DNA of 64,000 nt from Welwitschia mirabilis. Its lineage: Eukaryota; Gnetophyta; Gnetopsida; Welwitschiales. The stretch lies in the NCBI GenBank assembly GCA_051453625.1, contig JBOZIK010000001.1, positions 185,855,034 through 185,919,033 of the forward strand, read 5' to 3'. Under the pieces are notes generated by a model. That model was not told the origin of the DNA. It was given only the letters and a program-made list of their open reading frames with translations, and searched no databases. Position 1 is the first letter of the stretch; every line of letters begins with the position of its first letter. Below are positions 36,115 through 47,885 of this stretch, one piece after another. The position numbers and the translations under genes were made by a program.

Positions 36115-36330
36115 TTTTTCTTTTTTTATTCTCTAAGACTAAAACTTGTAACCTTCCATCTATACCATTATAACTTATTAATTAAATAGTTTTAAGATTA
36201 AAAAAAATTTAATCAATATTTTTTAATTTTATTTATTTATTTATTTTTACTTACTAAGGTTTAAACCTACAACCTTTCATTCTTATCATTATAACTTAAC
36301 CATTTGAACTATAATTTATTAATGTTAATA
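36115..36330 (-). repeat. two tRNA-promoter-like SINE fragments, minus strand
   Basis: Reading the minus strand, TATAGTTCAAATGGTTAAG (about 36312-36294) is a good A box, followed by AGGTTTAAACCTT (about 36270-36258) as B box. A second, more decayed, copy of the same arrangement lies at about 36190-36130. A TTTA microsatellite separates them. Confidence 0.55.
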
Positions 36331-36959
36331 TTTAATAAAAAATAATAAACAATATCAGTTAACCGTTCTAACACATAATGGTGGGTCATTATTTCATTGA
36401 TGGCAATTCTGTATGGTCATTCTAGTAGCCATGCCACATTTGCATGGCATTTGTAACTTATGTACCACATCTTAGTAATTAAGAAATAGGCTACATAAGA
36501 GCCAATTTCTTTATCTTCTTGTTATGTATAGCATTTACTTTCCTTTTTATTAGTATGCTTTGAAAAATATTTATTATTAAATATTGGCAACCTTAAACCT
36601 TGGAGCTTTGAAAGCATTAAGAGTTTTAAAAATGTTGGAGTCTTGGAATCCTTGAAGTCTTAAAGTCTTTAGAAGATTAGAAAATTTGCATCGAATTTTG
36701 GGTATGGTCTCTTATTATTGGATTTTTTTTTATGATCCTACATTTATCTACATTCTTGTATGATCCTTAATTTTGCATCTTTGTATAGTTCTTTATCCTT
36801 GCATCTCTGTGTGGTCCTTGGATTTATCTTTATTTCTTTTATGGTCCTGTTTAATCCTTAAATCTTGTATGGTCCTATTTAGTACCTTTTTTATCACTTT
36901 CTTGATAAATCTTGTGAAATTTGATTTGTATTACTTACTTGAAATATGTGTTAGTGTGA
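36331..36959. other. AT-rich sequence with short TGTATGATCCTT-type repeats
   Basis: Between about 36750 and 36890, variants of TGTATGATCCTTAATTTTG and GTGTGGTCCTTGGATTTAT recur about six times at 25-35 base spacing. Degenerate; may belong to the left end of the adjacent LTR-like segment. Confidence 0.5.
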
Positions 36960-38205
36960 TGGAATTTCAAATTTTACTCTTACACAAATTCATTTCTTAG
37001 TAAGAATTGATATCTTGTTTGAGAAACTCTGTGACATTAAATAGTGCATCATCTCAATATATTTGGTGACCTTTTAATCTTTATGGAAATGAGAATTCCA
37101 TAGATCGCTAAATGAGGTGGTAAAATATGAGAATCCACATGGATCACTAAATGAGGTAGTGGGATTGATAAATCCACAGATTGTTGAGTAAGGTAGTGGA
37201 CTTCACAAATCGTTGAATGAGGCAGTAAAGTATGAGAAACCCATCGATTATCGAATGAGATAATGGGATTATTAGATCCATAGATCACTGAATGACGTAG
37301 TGGACTCCATAGATCGCTAAATGAGGAAGTGGAGAAAAAGTATATGAATATTTATTAAATGGAACAACAGATTGTTAAATAAGGTAATGGGGAATGATTA
37401 TCCATAGATAACCAAATGAGTTAGTGGAAAATAAAGCCATAAATAACCAAATGAGGTAGTGAAAAAAAAAGTATTATTCTCATTTCATTTTCATAAATCT
37501 ATATCTCGAGAAATTATTCTTGTTTCATTCTAAATTATCTTATGTCTTGCAATTCTTTAACCTTTATCTTTGCTTTGTTTGGGTCATATTGGGGATTGTG
37601 ATGATTAACACTTCTTATTATATATCATTTTGTATTAAACAGGTGTTAAAATGGAGCATAGTAAAAAGCTGATTTATCTTACCAACGAGGGCATGTAAAG
37701 ATAAATTATTGATTATCCATCTTATTATTGAAAGATATTAAATAGAGTAACTTGTTCACCATTGTAACTTGTAATCTGTTATGTCTTGTGGTTTACTTTT
37801 GGTAGTCTTTTATTGGAAACAGATTTGTAACAATATACCTTTATGATATTAAATTAATCTATTTCTTAAACTTTGGCTTTAATTGAAAATGGATTATTGT
37901 TATTGCTATACTTAAAGCCTCAGTGGAATAAGTATTTTTTCTATCATAAATTGCTTTACGTGATTTAGTATCTTATCTTTGTACCTTATTAAACTATAAG
38001 TTTTAAGTTTTTGAGTTAAACATATGGGACCTCACATTTTGGTAATTGAAAAACATTCATGGTTCTTAGATTAAAAATGTGGATGTTTCATTTTAGTATT
38101 AGAGCAAGTTGAAGTTTTTAGCTATAGAATTGTAGGTATTACATTTTGGTATTAGAGCAAGTTTGAAATTTTTGGCTACTGAAATTAGGACTTTACACTT
38201 AGATA
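36960..38205 (+). repeat. LTR-like segment, copy 2, with internal minisatellite
   Basis: Direct-orientation relative of 32120-33370 across its whole length, including the minisatellite (37096-37467) and the duplicated GGTATTAGAGCAAG motifs (about 38095-38190). Because both copies run on into the same primer-binding-like segment, they look like two 5' ends rather than the 5' and 3' LTRs of one element. Confidence 0.65.
37096..37467. repeat. minisatellite, about 10 units
   Basis: Same unit family as 32287-32609 (core GATCRCTRAATGAGG), with one or two more units and different linkers, showing unit gain or loss since the copies diverged. Confidence 0.8.
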
Positions 38206-38339
38206 GTCTAAGTGTAATGATTTGTTATGAAAAAAAAAAAATTCACCAAGTAGTGAAAAATATTTTTTTTTAACCAGTATTTTGATGATACTTCTTTAGT
38301 GTCACAACATACAAGTAGTAACATTAATGATGTCAAGTC

Positions 38340-39990
38340 TAGTATTGAAATATTTTGTGCAGGTTCTGCTTTCAAAAGTAATTGTAATAAGTCTAAGATT
38401 ATTACTAATTAGCAACACACTTTCACTCATTACAATTTAGATATGCAAATTACTTGGGTTCACTTAAAGAAACAATTATCTGGGTATAACTTAAGGAGAC
38501 CTTTAGATTTTTGGTAATTTTTACTTCGCTTGCAAGTTTGTGAGATGCTCCTTAGAAACCTATGCTTTTGAAGATTAAAGATAAATGTTATAAATGGCAC
38601 AGCAAACCATTATCCTTAGTTGGGTGTTGCATATTAGTCAAATACAATTCTTTAGCTATTCTGGTTTACTTTTCGAGCTTTATAATTCCTTCAACTATTA
38701 CTTTTCTATGCACATCCATGCTTTTTAATTTTTTATGGCATACTCAACTTGTAAAAAATATATTTCATAGAGCTTCTTGTAAAAAGCATATTCTTCTAAT
38801 TTAATCTAGTGGTCTTAGATTTCTAGATTGAGTAATGTCTCACTCTTGCCATTAAAAGGGTAATTCATTCTTAGTTTACTTCTCAATCTTAGAAAAAAAC
38901 TTTTTAAGACACATAGGTAGGTGATCTCTAACAAAACTAAGTGGCCTTAATATATTTTCAATTCTATTCATATTTTATTTAATTTAAAATTTAAGAATAT
39001 AGGTGGAGCTAGTCCCTTTCAGATTTGATGGGATTGTTGGTTGAAGTGGAGATCTCTATCAAGAATACATCAGTTGCCTTGTGATCACTTTACTATTGCT
39101 AGGCTTCTAGGTTTTTATGATAGTTTATCTGACACATGACATGTTCATGGCCAATTAGTTAATAGTATAAATGAAAAGGGTTTTGTCTTTTGTAGCCATT
39201 TTAAACATTAAAATGATCATGTTGTGCTTACTTCTATCCAACTTCATATTTGTATGAAACCGTAATTTGTTTGGATAATTGATCAAGTTCCCACCCAATC
39301 TATGGATTTCATGCATTTAATTTATTATAAAAACTAAAAGTGAAATAGATATTTTTTTTAAATATACTTATACTTCTTTTTTGGAGGATATAGTTTGGAC
39401 TAGGCTTTCGGCAAAGTTGGGCTTAGATAATATTATGAATTGGCCAAAAATATTTAAGAGGATCTGAAATGCTCTAAAATATCTCAATGTCAAGATTTTC
39501 ATATGGTCACTTTTTCACTAAGCTCTACCTTTTGGTGAATGTATATATCACTTTTACAACTAGAAGTTCAAATGTCTTTCATATGGATGTGATGAGTCTT
39601 TTCGACATTTTCTCTTTGAATGCGTTTGGACTTAAAATTTATCTATGTTATTTGTAGTGTAATTTTAAATGCCTTGGCATAATTTTCCAAGTGATTTACA
39701 ACATGCTTATCAGTAATCAAATAGGAAAAATGCCAATTTGTTTTTGTACTTTCAATGTTTATATGGACTTTCAAAGATGAGATGATTCAAGCTATTTCAA
39801 GATGCCAATGTATGAACTCATTTAGGAGATATCGTTGTCAAATATCTATCTACAACTTGACTTCAACTAATAGCATAGAATTAGAAATTTCTTGTGGAGT
39901 CTTAATATTTAGATCTTTGGATAGATTCTTAAATGGTGCTTGGATCTCAAAATTAATTACTATTGTTCTATCTTATTTTGTGTGTTGGTT
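38340..39990 (+). mobile_element. LINE fragment, C-terminal half of reverse transcriptase, decayed
   Basis: Plus-strand translation gives FCAGSAFKSNCNKSKIIT, then an open stretch with KDKCYKWHSKPLSLVGCCIL and ILVYFSSFIIPS (38562-38804), matching the LINE KLxxWKxxxLSLAGRxxLVKSVL segment. A zinc-binding-type segment follows (VWTRLSAKLGLDN, then FIWSLF, FRHFLFECVW; about 39390-39630). The N-terminal half is missing and stops interrupt it. Confidence 0.75.
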
Positions 39991-40059
39991 TTCTATAATT
40001 TTAGTTAGTTGGTTCTTTTTTATCCTTTTCTTTATTTGTTGTGCTTATTTTATGTGAAA

Positions 40060-41900
40060 GGATCATGTTGCCAAAGTGAGATCCTCAAATTTTTCTTCTC
40101 ACCTCCTTGTATAGCCTCTTATATATATCTCTATTGATAAAAGATATTAAATACGCATGACTATTTATGATTATTTATGAAAGACATAGATTATCATAAG
40201 ATAACTTCTTTAAATACTCATGAAAATGAAGCATCTTACAAGTGTTTGCACATTAAAATATACATGAAATGGTATATGAAAGCATAAAATAATGATTTAA
40301 GTATTCATATGAGATAATACATCTAGTCTTATAATAAAGTTATTCATAATAATATTATAATACAACTAAGACTACATATTACTATTGCATTAGTTTTAGT
40401 TAGATTATAGGCTAATATGTTTTCATATAAAAACTTTGGAAAATGAAGTTTTAACTTAGACTCATACTGAATTTATAATATAATTTGGCTTTATATTTTT
40501 TTATTCTTCTTAAAATTTATAAACTTTTATCACACTAATTACCTTATTTCATGATTTAATTTATTTCTTTATTGTATTGGACACTTCTCATTTTGATTTT
40601 ATCATTTTTATTTTGTTTATTTCCACATGTTTTTCTTGGTTTTAATATTGTTATTTATATCTTCTTTTTTCTTTTAAAAATCTAATCATACAAGATGAGT
40701 CTCACAACTACGAACAACATTAACTTATATGCTTCTAAGTGTGTTCTATGTGAAGAAGCTAAATCATATGCATGTGAGTTATGGAGATAAGTCACAAATT
40801 TAGTTTTAGATGTGCTTGTCTTTGATACCCGTGGAGCTTTTATTGGATCTGCATCTACTTTATCATACTATATCTTCATTAGTTACATGGGTAAACATTG
40901 TGTTGACCATTAATACCATGGAGGGATGTCAAACTTGAAACTTTCAGAAATTGCACCTATGCTTGGGAGTACAGCCCTTATGACTGTCCAATTAAATGAT
41001 TTAATTACATCTTGAGCCTTAGATAAAAGATTTAGTATGAAGTAGGGCATCAAGAAGTTTGAACCCATGAAATATTAAGTAGAGCATGAAGTTTCAACCA
41101 TTGTAGTACCATCATATTAGGACTAGTAAGATAATGGTTCATACATATTAAAAACTTTCATTTTAAATGATTCTTAACAGATGATAATTACCCTATGACA
41201 TAGTCAATAATAAGAGTAATGATCATGTGATTTCTTATTTAGATCTTGTCATGGTTCACATTATTCCTTTATATTATACTTTGGTTAATTATGAGGTCCG
41301 AGGTGTAATTCATAATTTATGTGGTCAACTGTAATGGCTGCACTTCAGGAATAACTCCTAAAAGCTTTTGAAATTGACATCACCAATCTCCCTCTTAGTC
41401 ATAATCCTAACATGCTGATTCTATAGCTCATACTTATGGTTACATAAATGCAATTATGAATACATGATGTTATTTGGTGCTTGTGTATATGTATAGTTGA
41501 TATGAAATTTTCTTATGTATATATCACATTATAATATTTGCACAACAGTGCCAATGAAATGGATGTAGCAAAAATCTCATATTCTTTACTTTTTTTTTTT
41601 CCTGGTTAAAATCTCTCCATTAATTTTACATCTCCTAATATGCAATTATCTAGAGAGATTGTTGGTTTCCCTACTTTTTATCTTCGTTGACAAGCATAAT
41701 ACATGCAAACTAAGCTTCTTATTATCAATTAGTAAGAAAGAATCAAGTGAGCCTAATTTGCCATAAACAAAGAGTTAACAAAGTTGATGGAATGGAATGG
41801 TGAAGAATGACTTCGAAGTGAAGAGGGAGGTAAGTCAATTTAACATACATAACTTCAAACACATTCGTCTTCCTTGCAAAAACAAGGAGGGGATGGTAAT
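40060..41900. other. AT-rich intergenic sequence
   Basis: No coding similarity recognised. It ends at the 3' end of the minus-strand BBX gene. Confidence 0.45.
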
Positions 41901-41901
41901 T

Positions 41902-41907
41902 TTTATT
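41902..41907 (-). terminator. AATAAA polyadenylation signal of BBX gene
   Basis: Minus-strand AATAAA about 210 bases beyond the stop codon at 42116. It implies a 3' UTR of roughly 230 bases. Confidence 0.5.
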
Positions 41908-42115
41908 TAGCGTGAAGGCAAAACCATAGACTTTATACATCAAACACTACACTTGCCTTAAAAAAATGCGAAATGTCCACCTTACTCCTCCTCAACGTCT
42001 TGCTTCTTCTGTCTCTGTACATGCCCACCAACAAAGACTTTTACAGTGCAGGGGCCAGTCAGGCGGCAAACACCGGCCTCTTCTTTTCTCCAAGCGCAGA
42101 AGCGCTAACGGACCT

Positions 42116-43388
42116 CTACTCACCGCAGCTACTTCTCTTCACAAACCGACCCTGAAACACAACACAGACGAAAGTATATTTAGTTGACCTTCAGGGCAAG
42201 TGCAGACATAGGGAAGTCGCAGAAAGAGATTCGGAAGGGCAAACGGACCTTCATTCGCGGACGTTTCTCGGCGTTGAGCTTGCGCACTTCATAGCGAATC
42301 TTTTTCGAAAATAGTCTCGTCCGCCGCTTCTCTCTGTATCTCAAAACCCTCGCCTCTCTGCCGTCGCGCTGCTGTCTGTACTCGCCGTCTGCAACCCAAC
42401 ATCTCCCCGCAGTGTTCTCCGCTGTCGTTCCGGCCATTTCTTGACTTCCTCCCGAACAAAAACCAAAAAATACCCTCCGCAATCCTTACAGACCTCTCCA
42501 GACATGACTGAATTCTTATGTGTTTCTAAAATCTTGAAACTGTACGTAAGAGATATAGACCAGTGAACAACGATCGTCCTCGGGAGACGCCCAGAGCGAT
42601 CCTCTATCGGACCACGCAGAAAGAACGTCGTCGTAGTCGAGTTGCAGAGAAAGTTTCTTCGCGGAATGGTTGTGAGGCGCAGGCAGCATGGAACCCAAAT
42701 CCGAATCCAAGTCAAGAGCCATCCGCATCATCTTCTGATCATCGATCTCACCCTCGACTTGACCGCAGACGATATTGAATTCGATGGTATCCCAATCACA
42801 CTCATGATCATCACCCTCCCTCTTCACATGCACGTGCTGCGCTGGGGCAGCACCGTCTCCGCCGAACCCATGGCCGACCCCCATGATGCTGTCCACGTCG
42901 ATGTCGTCCGGGAACTCATCGACGGTGAATATGGCGTTGAGATCCGATGTGGAGTCCACGTCAGGTGGCTCGGCCTTGACAGTGGGCACCTCCGGCACGA
43001 GCTCTTCCTCGTCCTCGGCCTCGATTTCGTCGTCCCTGGAAGCGCAGTCGTCGGAGCCCGGCACCGTCACGTGGATCTTCGCATGCCGAAGCTTTTCCTT
43101 CGCCAAACCCTTCTTGTCCGCAGATGTGCGCGCAGCCCCTCGGCTGGAGCGCGCGCGGCGCGGGAACGCGAACCCAATGGACGTGGACATGCTGACACGC
43201 TCATGGCGCCGCGCGACGGCGTTGGCGGAGTGCACGGTGGCGTCGCAGGCGTCGCAGAGGCGCGCCTCGTCCGCCGCGCAATACCACCGCGCTTTTTCGC
43301 CTCCACACACGTCGCACGGTCCCGTTTTGTGCGCCGCGCCTGTTGCACGCAGGGCCTTCGCCATTGCGCCTTCCATTTCCCTCTTCAT
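42116..43388 (-). CDS. single B-box + CCT transcription factor (BBX group III, CONSTANS-like; 3 exons)
   Basis: A nuclear zinc-finger transcription regulator related to the Arabidopsis COL6/COL16 (BBX14-17) group. The first in-frame ATG is at 43388. One complete B-box follows, with ligand pattern CX2CX8CX7CX2CX4HX8H (CDVCGGEKARWYCAADEARL onward, ending RRHERV). An acidic middle and KLSLQLDYDDVLSAWSDRGS follow, a motif typical of this group, at about 42650-42600. Exon 2 carries the CCT domain (GREARVLRYREKRRTRLFSK to RPRMK, ending at 42249). Exon 3 (42151-42116) supplies GRFVKRSSCGE and the stop. Intron 2 (42248-42152, 97 bp) starts GTCCGT, ends TTTCAG and is in phase 0. The exon 1/2 junction is unresolved: donors at 42571 (phase 1), 42560 or 42545, acceptors near 42449 or further right; 42571 with 42449 restores the frame and gives about 350 residues. 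No second B-box is present. Confidence 0.9.
42152..42248 (-). other. BBX intron 2 (97 bp)
   Basis: Minus-strand GTCCGT to TTTCAG, phase 0, splitting the CCT domain between RPRMK and GRFVKR. Supported because reading on without splicing gives VRLPFRISF instead of the conserved GRFVKR, which appears exactly after the acceptor. Confidence 0.88.
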
Positions 43389-43850
43389 CACACGACCCTT
43401 TTCTCTCTGTGTACCTTTACTCAAGCGCCCTCTGCTTTGTTATGCTTTGGGAGATTTTCCTCCTCCGCCTTATCTGAGTGCCGCGGCGCTTCCCATTGGC
43501 TAGTTTCCTCCACGTCACGGATATATCTGGGTTCCCTTTTTATGATTGGCGGATCGCGGTTTTCTGATAAATGTAGAGAGTGGAACATACGATTCCGCGC
43601 CCGGCGCGCGGTGGTCCCCAAGGGTGATCTGAAAAGGGCGTCCGCAAGAGTGACGTGAAATTGACATGTATGTTGTTTTGTTAAGCTGACAAAGCTCGTA
43701 TAAATGTGGAATGACCTGCGCCCCTCCATGTCTTTCTCAGCTTTGGACTCCACCTGGACTCGCTTGCCACCGTGGCAGCTGTTGCTTTCGCTTTGGGCCC
43801 CTCGGTCCCCTCCACTCGTTAGCTCCACCCTGCTTTTCTTCAAATTAAAT
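43389..43850 (-). promoter_or_regulatory. CpG-rich promoter and leader of BBX gene
   Basis: On the minus strand: CCAAT boxes at 43499-43495 and 43549-43545, an ACGT-core element TGACGTGG at 43517-43510, and a second ACGT core at 43658-43651 (TGACGTGA on plus). CATAAAAAGG, overlapping the outer CCAAT region, is the nearest TATA-like sequence. ACGT cores are bound by bZIP factors such as HY5, which regulate several BBX genes; binding here is inference. Confidence 0.5.
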
Positions 43851-45290
43851 TTTTGAAAAAAATTAACTGAAATTTTGTGAAAGCAGAATTATGATGTGGA
43901 ATGGGGTTAGGAGCACTTACAAATGTGCTAAGAATGTTTCCCCTTTATGTTATGTATATAAGATCATGGTTGTTGAATGAGTCCTTGAAAATCTTGGTGC
44001 CCCTTCAACTAATGAGAGAACAACATATTGTGAAAACACCATTGCATTAGGGAATTCTCACGAATCCTTCAGGATTGTGTTATCCCTCCACCCCAGACAA
44101 ACCTTGCTCTTTCAAAATGACTATCCTTATCCTTTCCTTGGCTATATTAATCATTGTCAATTTTCATTCATCTCTTGTCCTTTTTTTCCCACTCAATCTT
44201 CATTCATGTTCATATCTCTTTAAAGGAAACACAAAGAGTCACACAAATATATCTTTTCTTTTGTAATTTTGATAAAGATGAATGGTAACAAGTAAGGTTA
44301 AGGATAACATAACACGTCGCAAGAGAACTCAATCTCAGTGCCTTAATATCGTCATAACATTTTGTAACCTTCTCATTTGTATCACACACTCATTATACAT
44401 CCAAGAATTCAATGGTTCTAGAAATTATTGACTGTAATAATCAACCTCGTAGCATCATTATAGTTAATGAAAATTGATGTGAGATTGCAAATGACTCACA
44501 AACATTGTTTAGATTTTTGTTTTCTTAAGAGAATATTGGTTAGTGCATTAACTCAATTGGATGAGTACCTCAAAATATCAAGTATGCATATGAACAACCA
44601 TCTAGACATTAGCCTATGTGGTAGAGGAGTGTCAAAACTCAAATATTAATTTGATATTAACCTTTAAAAAAATTCAAAATACAAAGCAAGTACAAGATTA
44701 TAAAGTCTATGACTAGGATATGAAGACAATGTAACTTTAAAAAAAGAAAAGAAAAAAAAGAAAAGAGAAGGAAAATCCTGTCACTGAAACAAGGATACAA
44801 AGACAACGTAACTTAAAAAAAGAAGAAGAGAATCTTGTCATTAAGTAATACATCACTATAATCAAAGATAAAGACTTTAAAGGTAACAAAAGAACTTTAA
44901 GTATCCTTTGTTGCATGTTCCTCAAGGGGTATATTACCACTCTCACAGTGTTTGCTCTATCCACTAGTTGTAGGTTGTGCAAGTCCTAACATGAAGGTCT
45001 GACAACCAAAGATATGTTAAGATAACCAAATTCTGAGGAGGCACTTATGAGATTAAGCAATGCCCATTTGATAGTACTCTAATAGTTACAGGAGATAATT
45101 AAACTTCTACAGAGTTTTTTCCACTTGAATCTAGATCCAAAAAAAAAAATATTTTACAAAATACTAGCCTTAAACCTAAAAGCGTTGAGTTCTTAAATCT
45201 TTGAGAAATATGATTACATTAGTGTTTCTAGATTATGTAAATACTGCGAGAGTTGAAACACTTACACATGAATAAATAGTATCTTATAAG
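43851..45290. other. AT-rich intergenic sequence
   Basis: No gene recognised. An imperfect tandem pair lies at about 44705-44850 (each copy runs ATGAAGACAATGTAACTTTA or similar, a purine-rich A/G tract, then TCCTGTCA or TCTTGTCA). Confidence 0.45.
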
Positions 45291-47319
45291 ATTTGGTAAC
45301 TCTCTAAGAAGGATATGCTTCTAGTTTGCATGAAAATCTTAAAAGGGTCTAGGAACCCATATCTCAGCATTTTAAGACATAAAGAAATCAATGAAGCAAT
45401 GCCAAAAAGTATCTTTACTATTATAGAAATAATAGGTTGCAGTTGCAAAACCCAGATGAAAAAGCCTTCTGCCAATACATAGAACTTGATGAAAGAGATA
45501 TCATAGCAAGTATTGCTATTTTGTTAAGACAATGCTTTGAGCTCTTAATATTCATAACTCTTATATTCATAACTCTTTTAGTTTCAGGTATATCATAATT
45601 TATCATGATGATTTTTAATGGACATGTCTTACAAAATAATATGATAATTTTTTCTCCATTTTATAAGGATAAAGGAGACTACAATATTTCCACTGTGTTA
45701 AGTTTATAGGAAAAACATGCTTATCTTAAACATGAATTACTCTAAATATCTAAGAAAGATCTAAACTGGAAAAAAAAAAAATATCACACTTAAGCTATCA
45801 GAGAGATGACGAAATATTTTTCATGAAATCCTTTGATTATTTAAGTGAACATATGAAAGGGCAACCACATCCCTATTAAACTAATGAGATGCCACCTAAG
45901 GTTTTAAAGAAGCACCTAAAGATCCATGTAATAGTAACTACCATAAAACTATATCCTTTAACATAGAAGAAGGGATAGGAAGTTATTCCAAATAATATTC
46001 TTATAAATATTTTTTCTATGCTATCCAAAATTTTTTTAAGCATTATAGAGCCTTTAAATTTAATATTCATTGGAAAGACAAACTATTTAATAGGATGAAT
46101 ATCTTTTCATCTTCATCTATTCTTTGGATAACAAATCATTAATCTTTCAAAAAGTAATTTATATGATCATTTTGTGATGTCAAAACAATTAGCTACCTAC
46201 TTAACTAAAAATAGGTTAAAAAAATTAAAAATTCATTCTTTTCTTGAGTAAGAAACAAATTCTCCATGTAATTCTATGAAATCCCTTTCTATTTTTATTA
46301 CCTAAATACATGCAATCATAAAGTAACTTTTAAATTCATTTGTAAGTTAAAGAAGCAAAATCTCAAAATTAGGAATAATAGATATGTCTAGCAGATAAAA
46401 TACTTTACACACTAAGTATTTCCTAGTAATTGTGACATTTTTAACTTTTCCTCCATCTACTTTCAAAGCTAATTTATTAATAGTAAAATTCCATAACTTC
46501 TTGGAACTCCATCAAGAAAAAGAGAAAATTTCAAGCATTTTAATCTCTCTATTATCTTGATCAATTTTTCATGATTTAGAAAGAAGCCATGAGTAATTTT
46601 TTAAAAAGAGTAAATACCAAAAACATTTCTTAATTAATCATATAGCTAGAGGGACTTAAAAAGATCAATCTTAAAGAAGAATTAATTAACTATAGGTTGA
46701 GAATTCTTAATCAAAAAGGAGGAGTCATCTACAAACTACATATTGATAAGTTACTTTGGGTTTTTACTAATATGAATACTATGAATAATATTTTCTTACT
46801 CATTCATGAAATAAAAAGTCTAGTGCAATGATAAAAAAAGGAAGTTAAAGGATATTCTTATCTTACAAATGTTTTAATATAAAAGATGGAGCTAATACCT
46901 CCTGCAATGGTATTACAAGCATTTACATTCTTGAATAAATAATTTACCATATGAATAAAAATCTTTTAAAATCCTAATTACTTCATGTAAGGTAAGATAT
47001 GATTCCATTAAATTCTATTAAAATATTTTACATAATTAATTTTAAGGAGGGTCATATCTTAATTAGTAGCCTTCGCCCATGTAAAACCTTCTCAAGTAGG
47101 TAACAATCTTAATAAGAGTAAATATATCTTTAACAAAACCACTTCGTTTGATATAAATAATATAAGATAGGATAGTCATCAACCTATTAGCTAAACATCT
47201 AGCTAAAATTTTATAAGAGACATCAAGTAAAATAATAAGTTTTTAGATAAAAATGAAATGCGATTCACCTAATTTTGGCAGCAAAAGGATGACACCATGA
47301 TTAAGCTTTGGATATAAGT

Positions 47320-47552
47320 TGCCTTCATGTAAGGATTCTTAAACTATCTTGAATTAGCTTTTCCCAATAATATCCCAATTATTTTTATAAAATTTTACAA
47401 AAAATCCATCCATTCTTGAAGTCTAATCATTAACCATGTCAAAGAATGTTAATTTTATATTTTTCATAATGTCCTTTTCCAAAATTTAATGATAAACTTT
47501 TAAAACATTCTCAGAAATGAAGTTAGAATTTTGGTCAAAAATATGCTAATGA
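47320..47552. repeat. gap-flanking direct repeat E, left copy (233 bp)
   Basis: Equal in length to 47653-47885, abuts the gap, about 95 percent identical by eye. Confidence 0.93.
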
Positions 47553-47652
47553 NNNNNNNNNNNNNNNNNNNNNNNNNNNNNNNNNNNNNNNNNNNNNNNN
47601 NNNNNNNNNNNNNNNNNNNNNNNNNNNNNNNNNNNNNNNNNNNNNNNNNNNN
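47553..47652. other. assembly gap (100 N)
   Basis: Default-length gap in the LINE, flanked by equal 233-bp direct repeats. Confidence 0.99.
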
Positions 47653-47885
47653 TGCCTTCATGTAAGGATTCTTAAACTATCTTGAATTAGTTTTTCCCAA
47701 TGATATCCCAATGATTTTTATAAAATTTTACAAAAAATCCATCCATTTTTGAAGTCTAATCATTAACCATGTCAAAGAACGTTGATTTTATATCTTACAT
47801 AATGTCTTTTTTCAAAATTTAATGATAAAATTTTAAAACATTCTCAGAAATGAAGTTAGCATTTTGGTCAAAAATATGCTAATGA
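47653..47885. repeat. gap-flanking direct repeat E, right copy (233 bp)
   Basis: See the left copy. Confidence 0.93.

Noticed and set aside
32287-37467. CRISPR-like arrays at 32.3 and 37.1 kb
   Set aside because: Unit and linker lengths vary, the whole unit decays rather than a conserved repeat with unique spacers, and the context is an LTR in a plant genome.
39755-40057. A 100-codon plus-strand frame with a hydrophobic C-terminus resembling a membrane protein
   Set aside because: Overlaps the decayed LINE zinc-binding region; hydrophobicity comes from T-rich sequence.
42484-42489. A strong GTAAGG donor (minus strand) for BBX intron 1
   Set aside because: Exon 1 reaches an in-frame stop before it, so using it would not join the CCT exon to the B-box frame.
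42642-43658. A 338-codon plus-strand open frame opposite the BBX gene
   Set aside because: It is the antisense shadow of the GC-rich BBX exon 1; the minus strand has a complete B-box and CCT domain with correct splice signals, while the plus translation resembles nothing.
43699-43706. A plus-strand TATAAATG as promoter of a divergent gene
   Set aside because: No plus-strand gene follows; the sequence downstream is AT-rich with no coding similarity.
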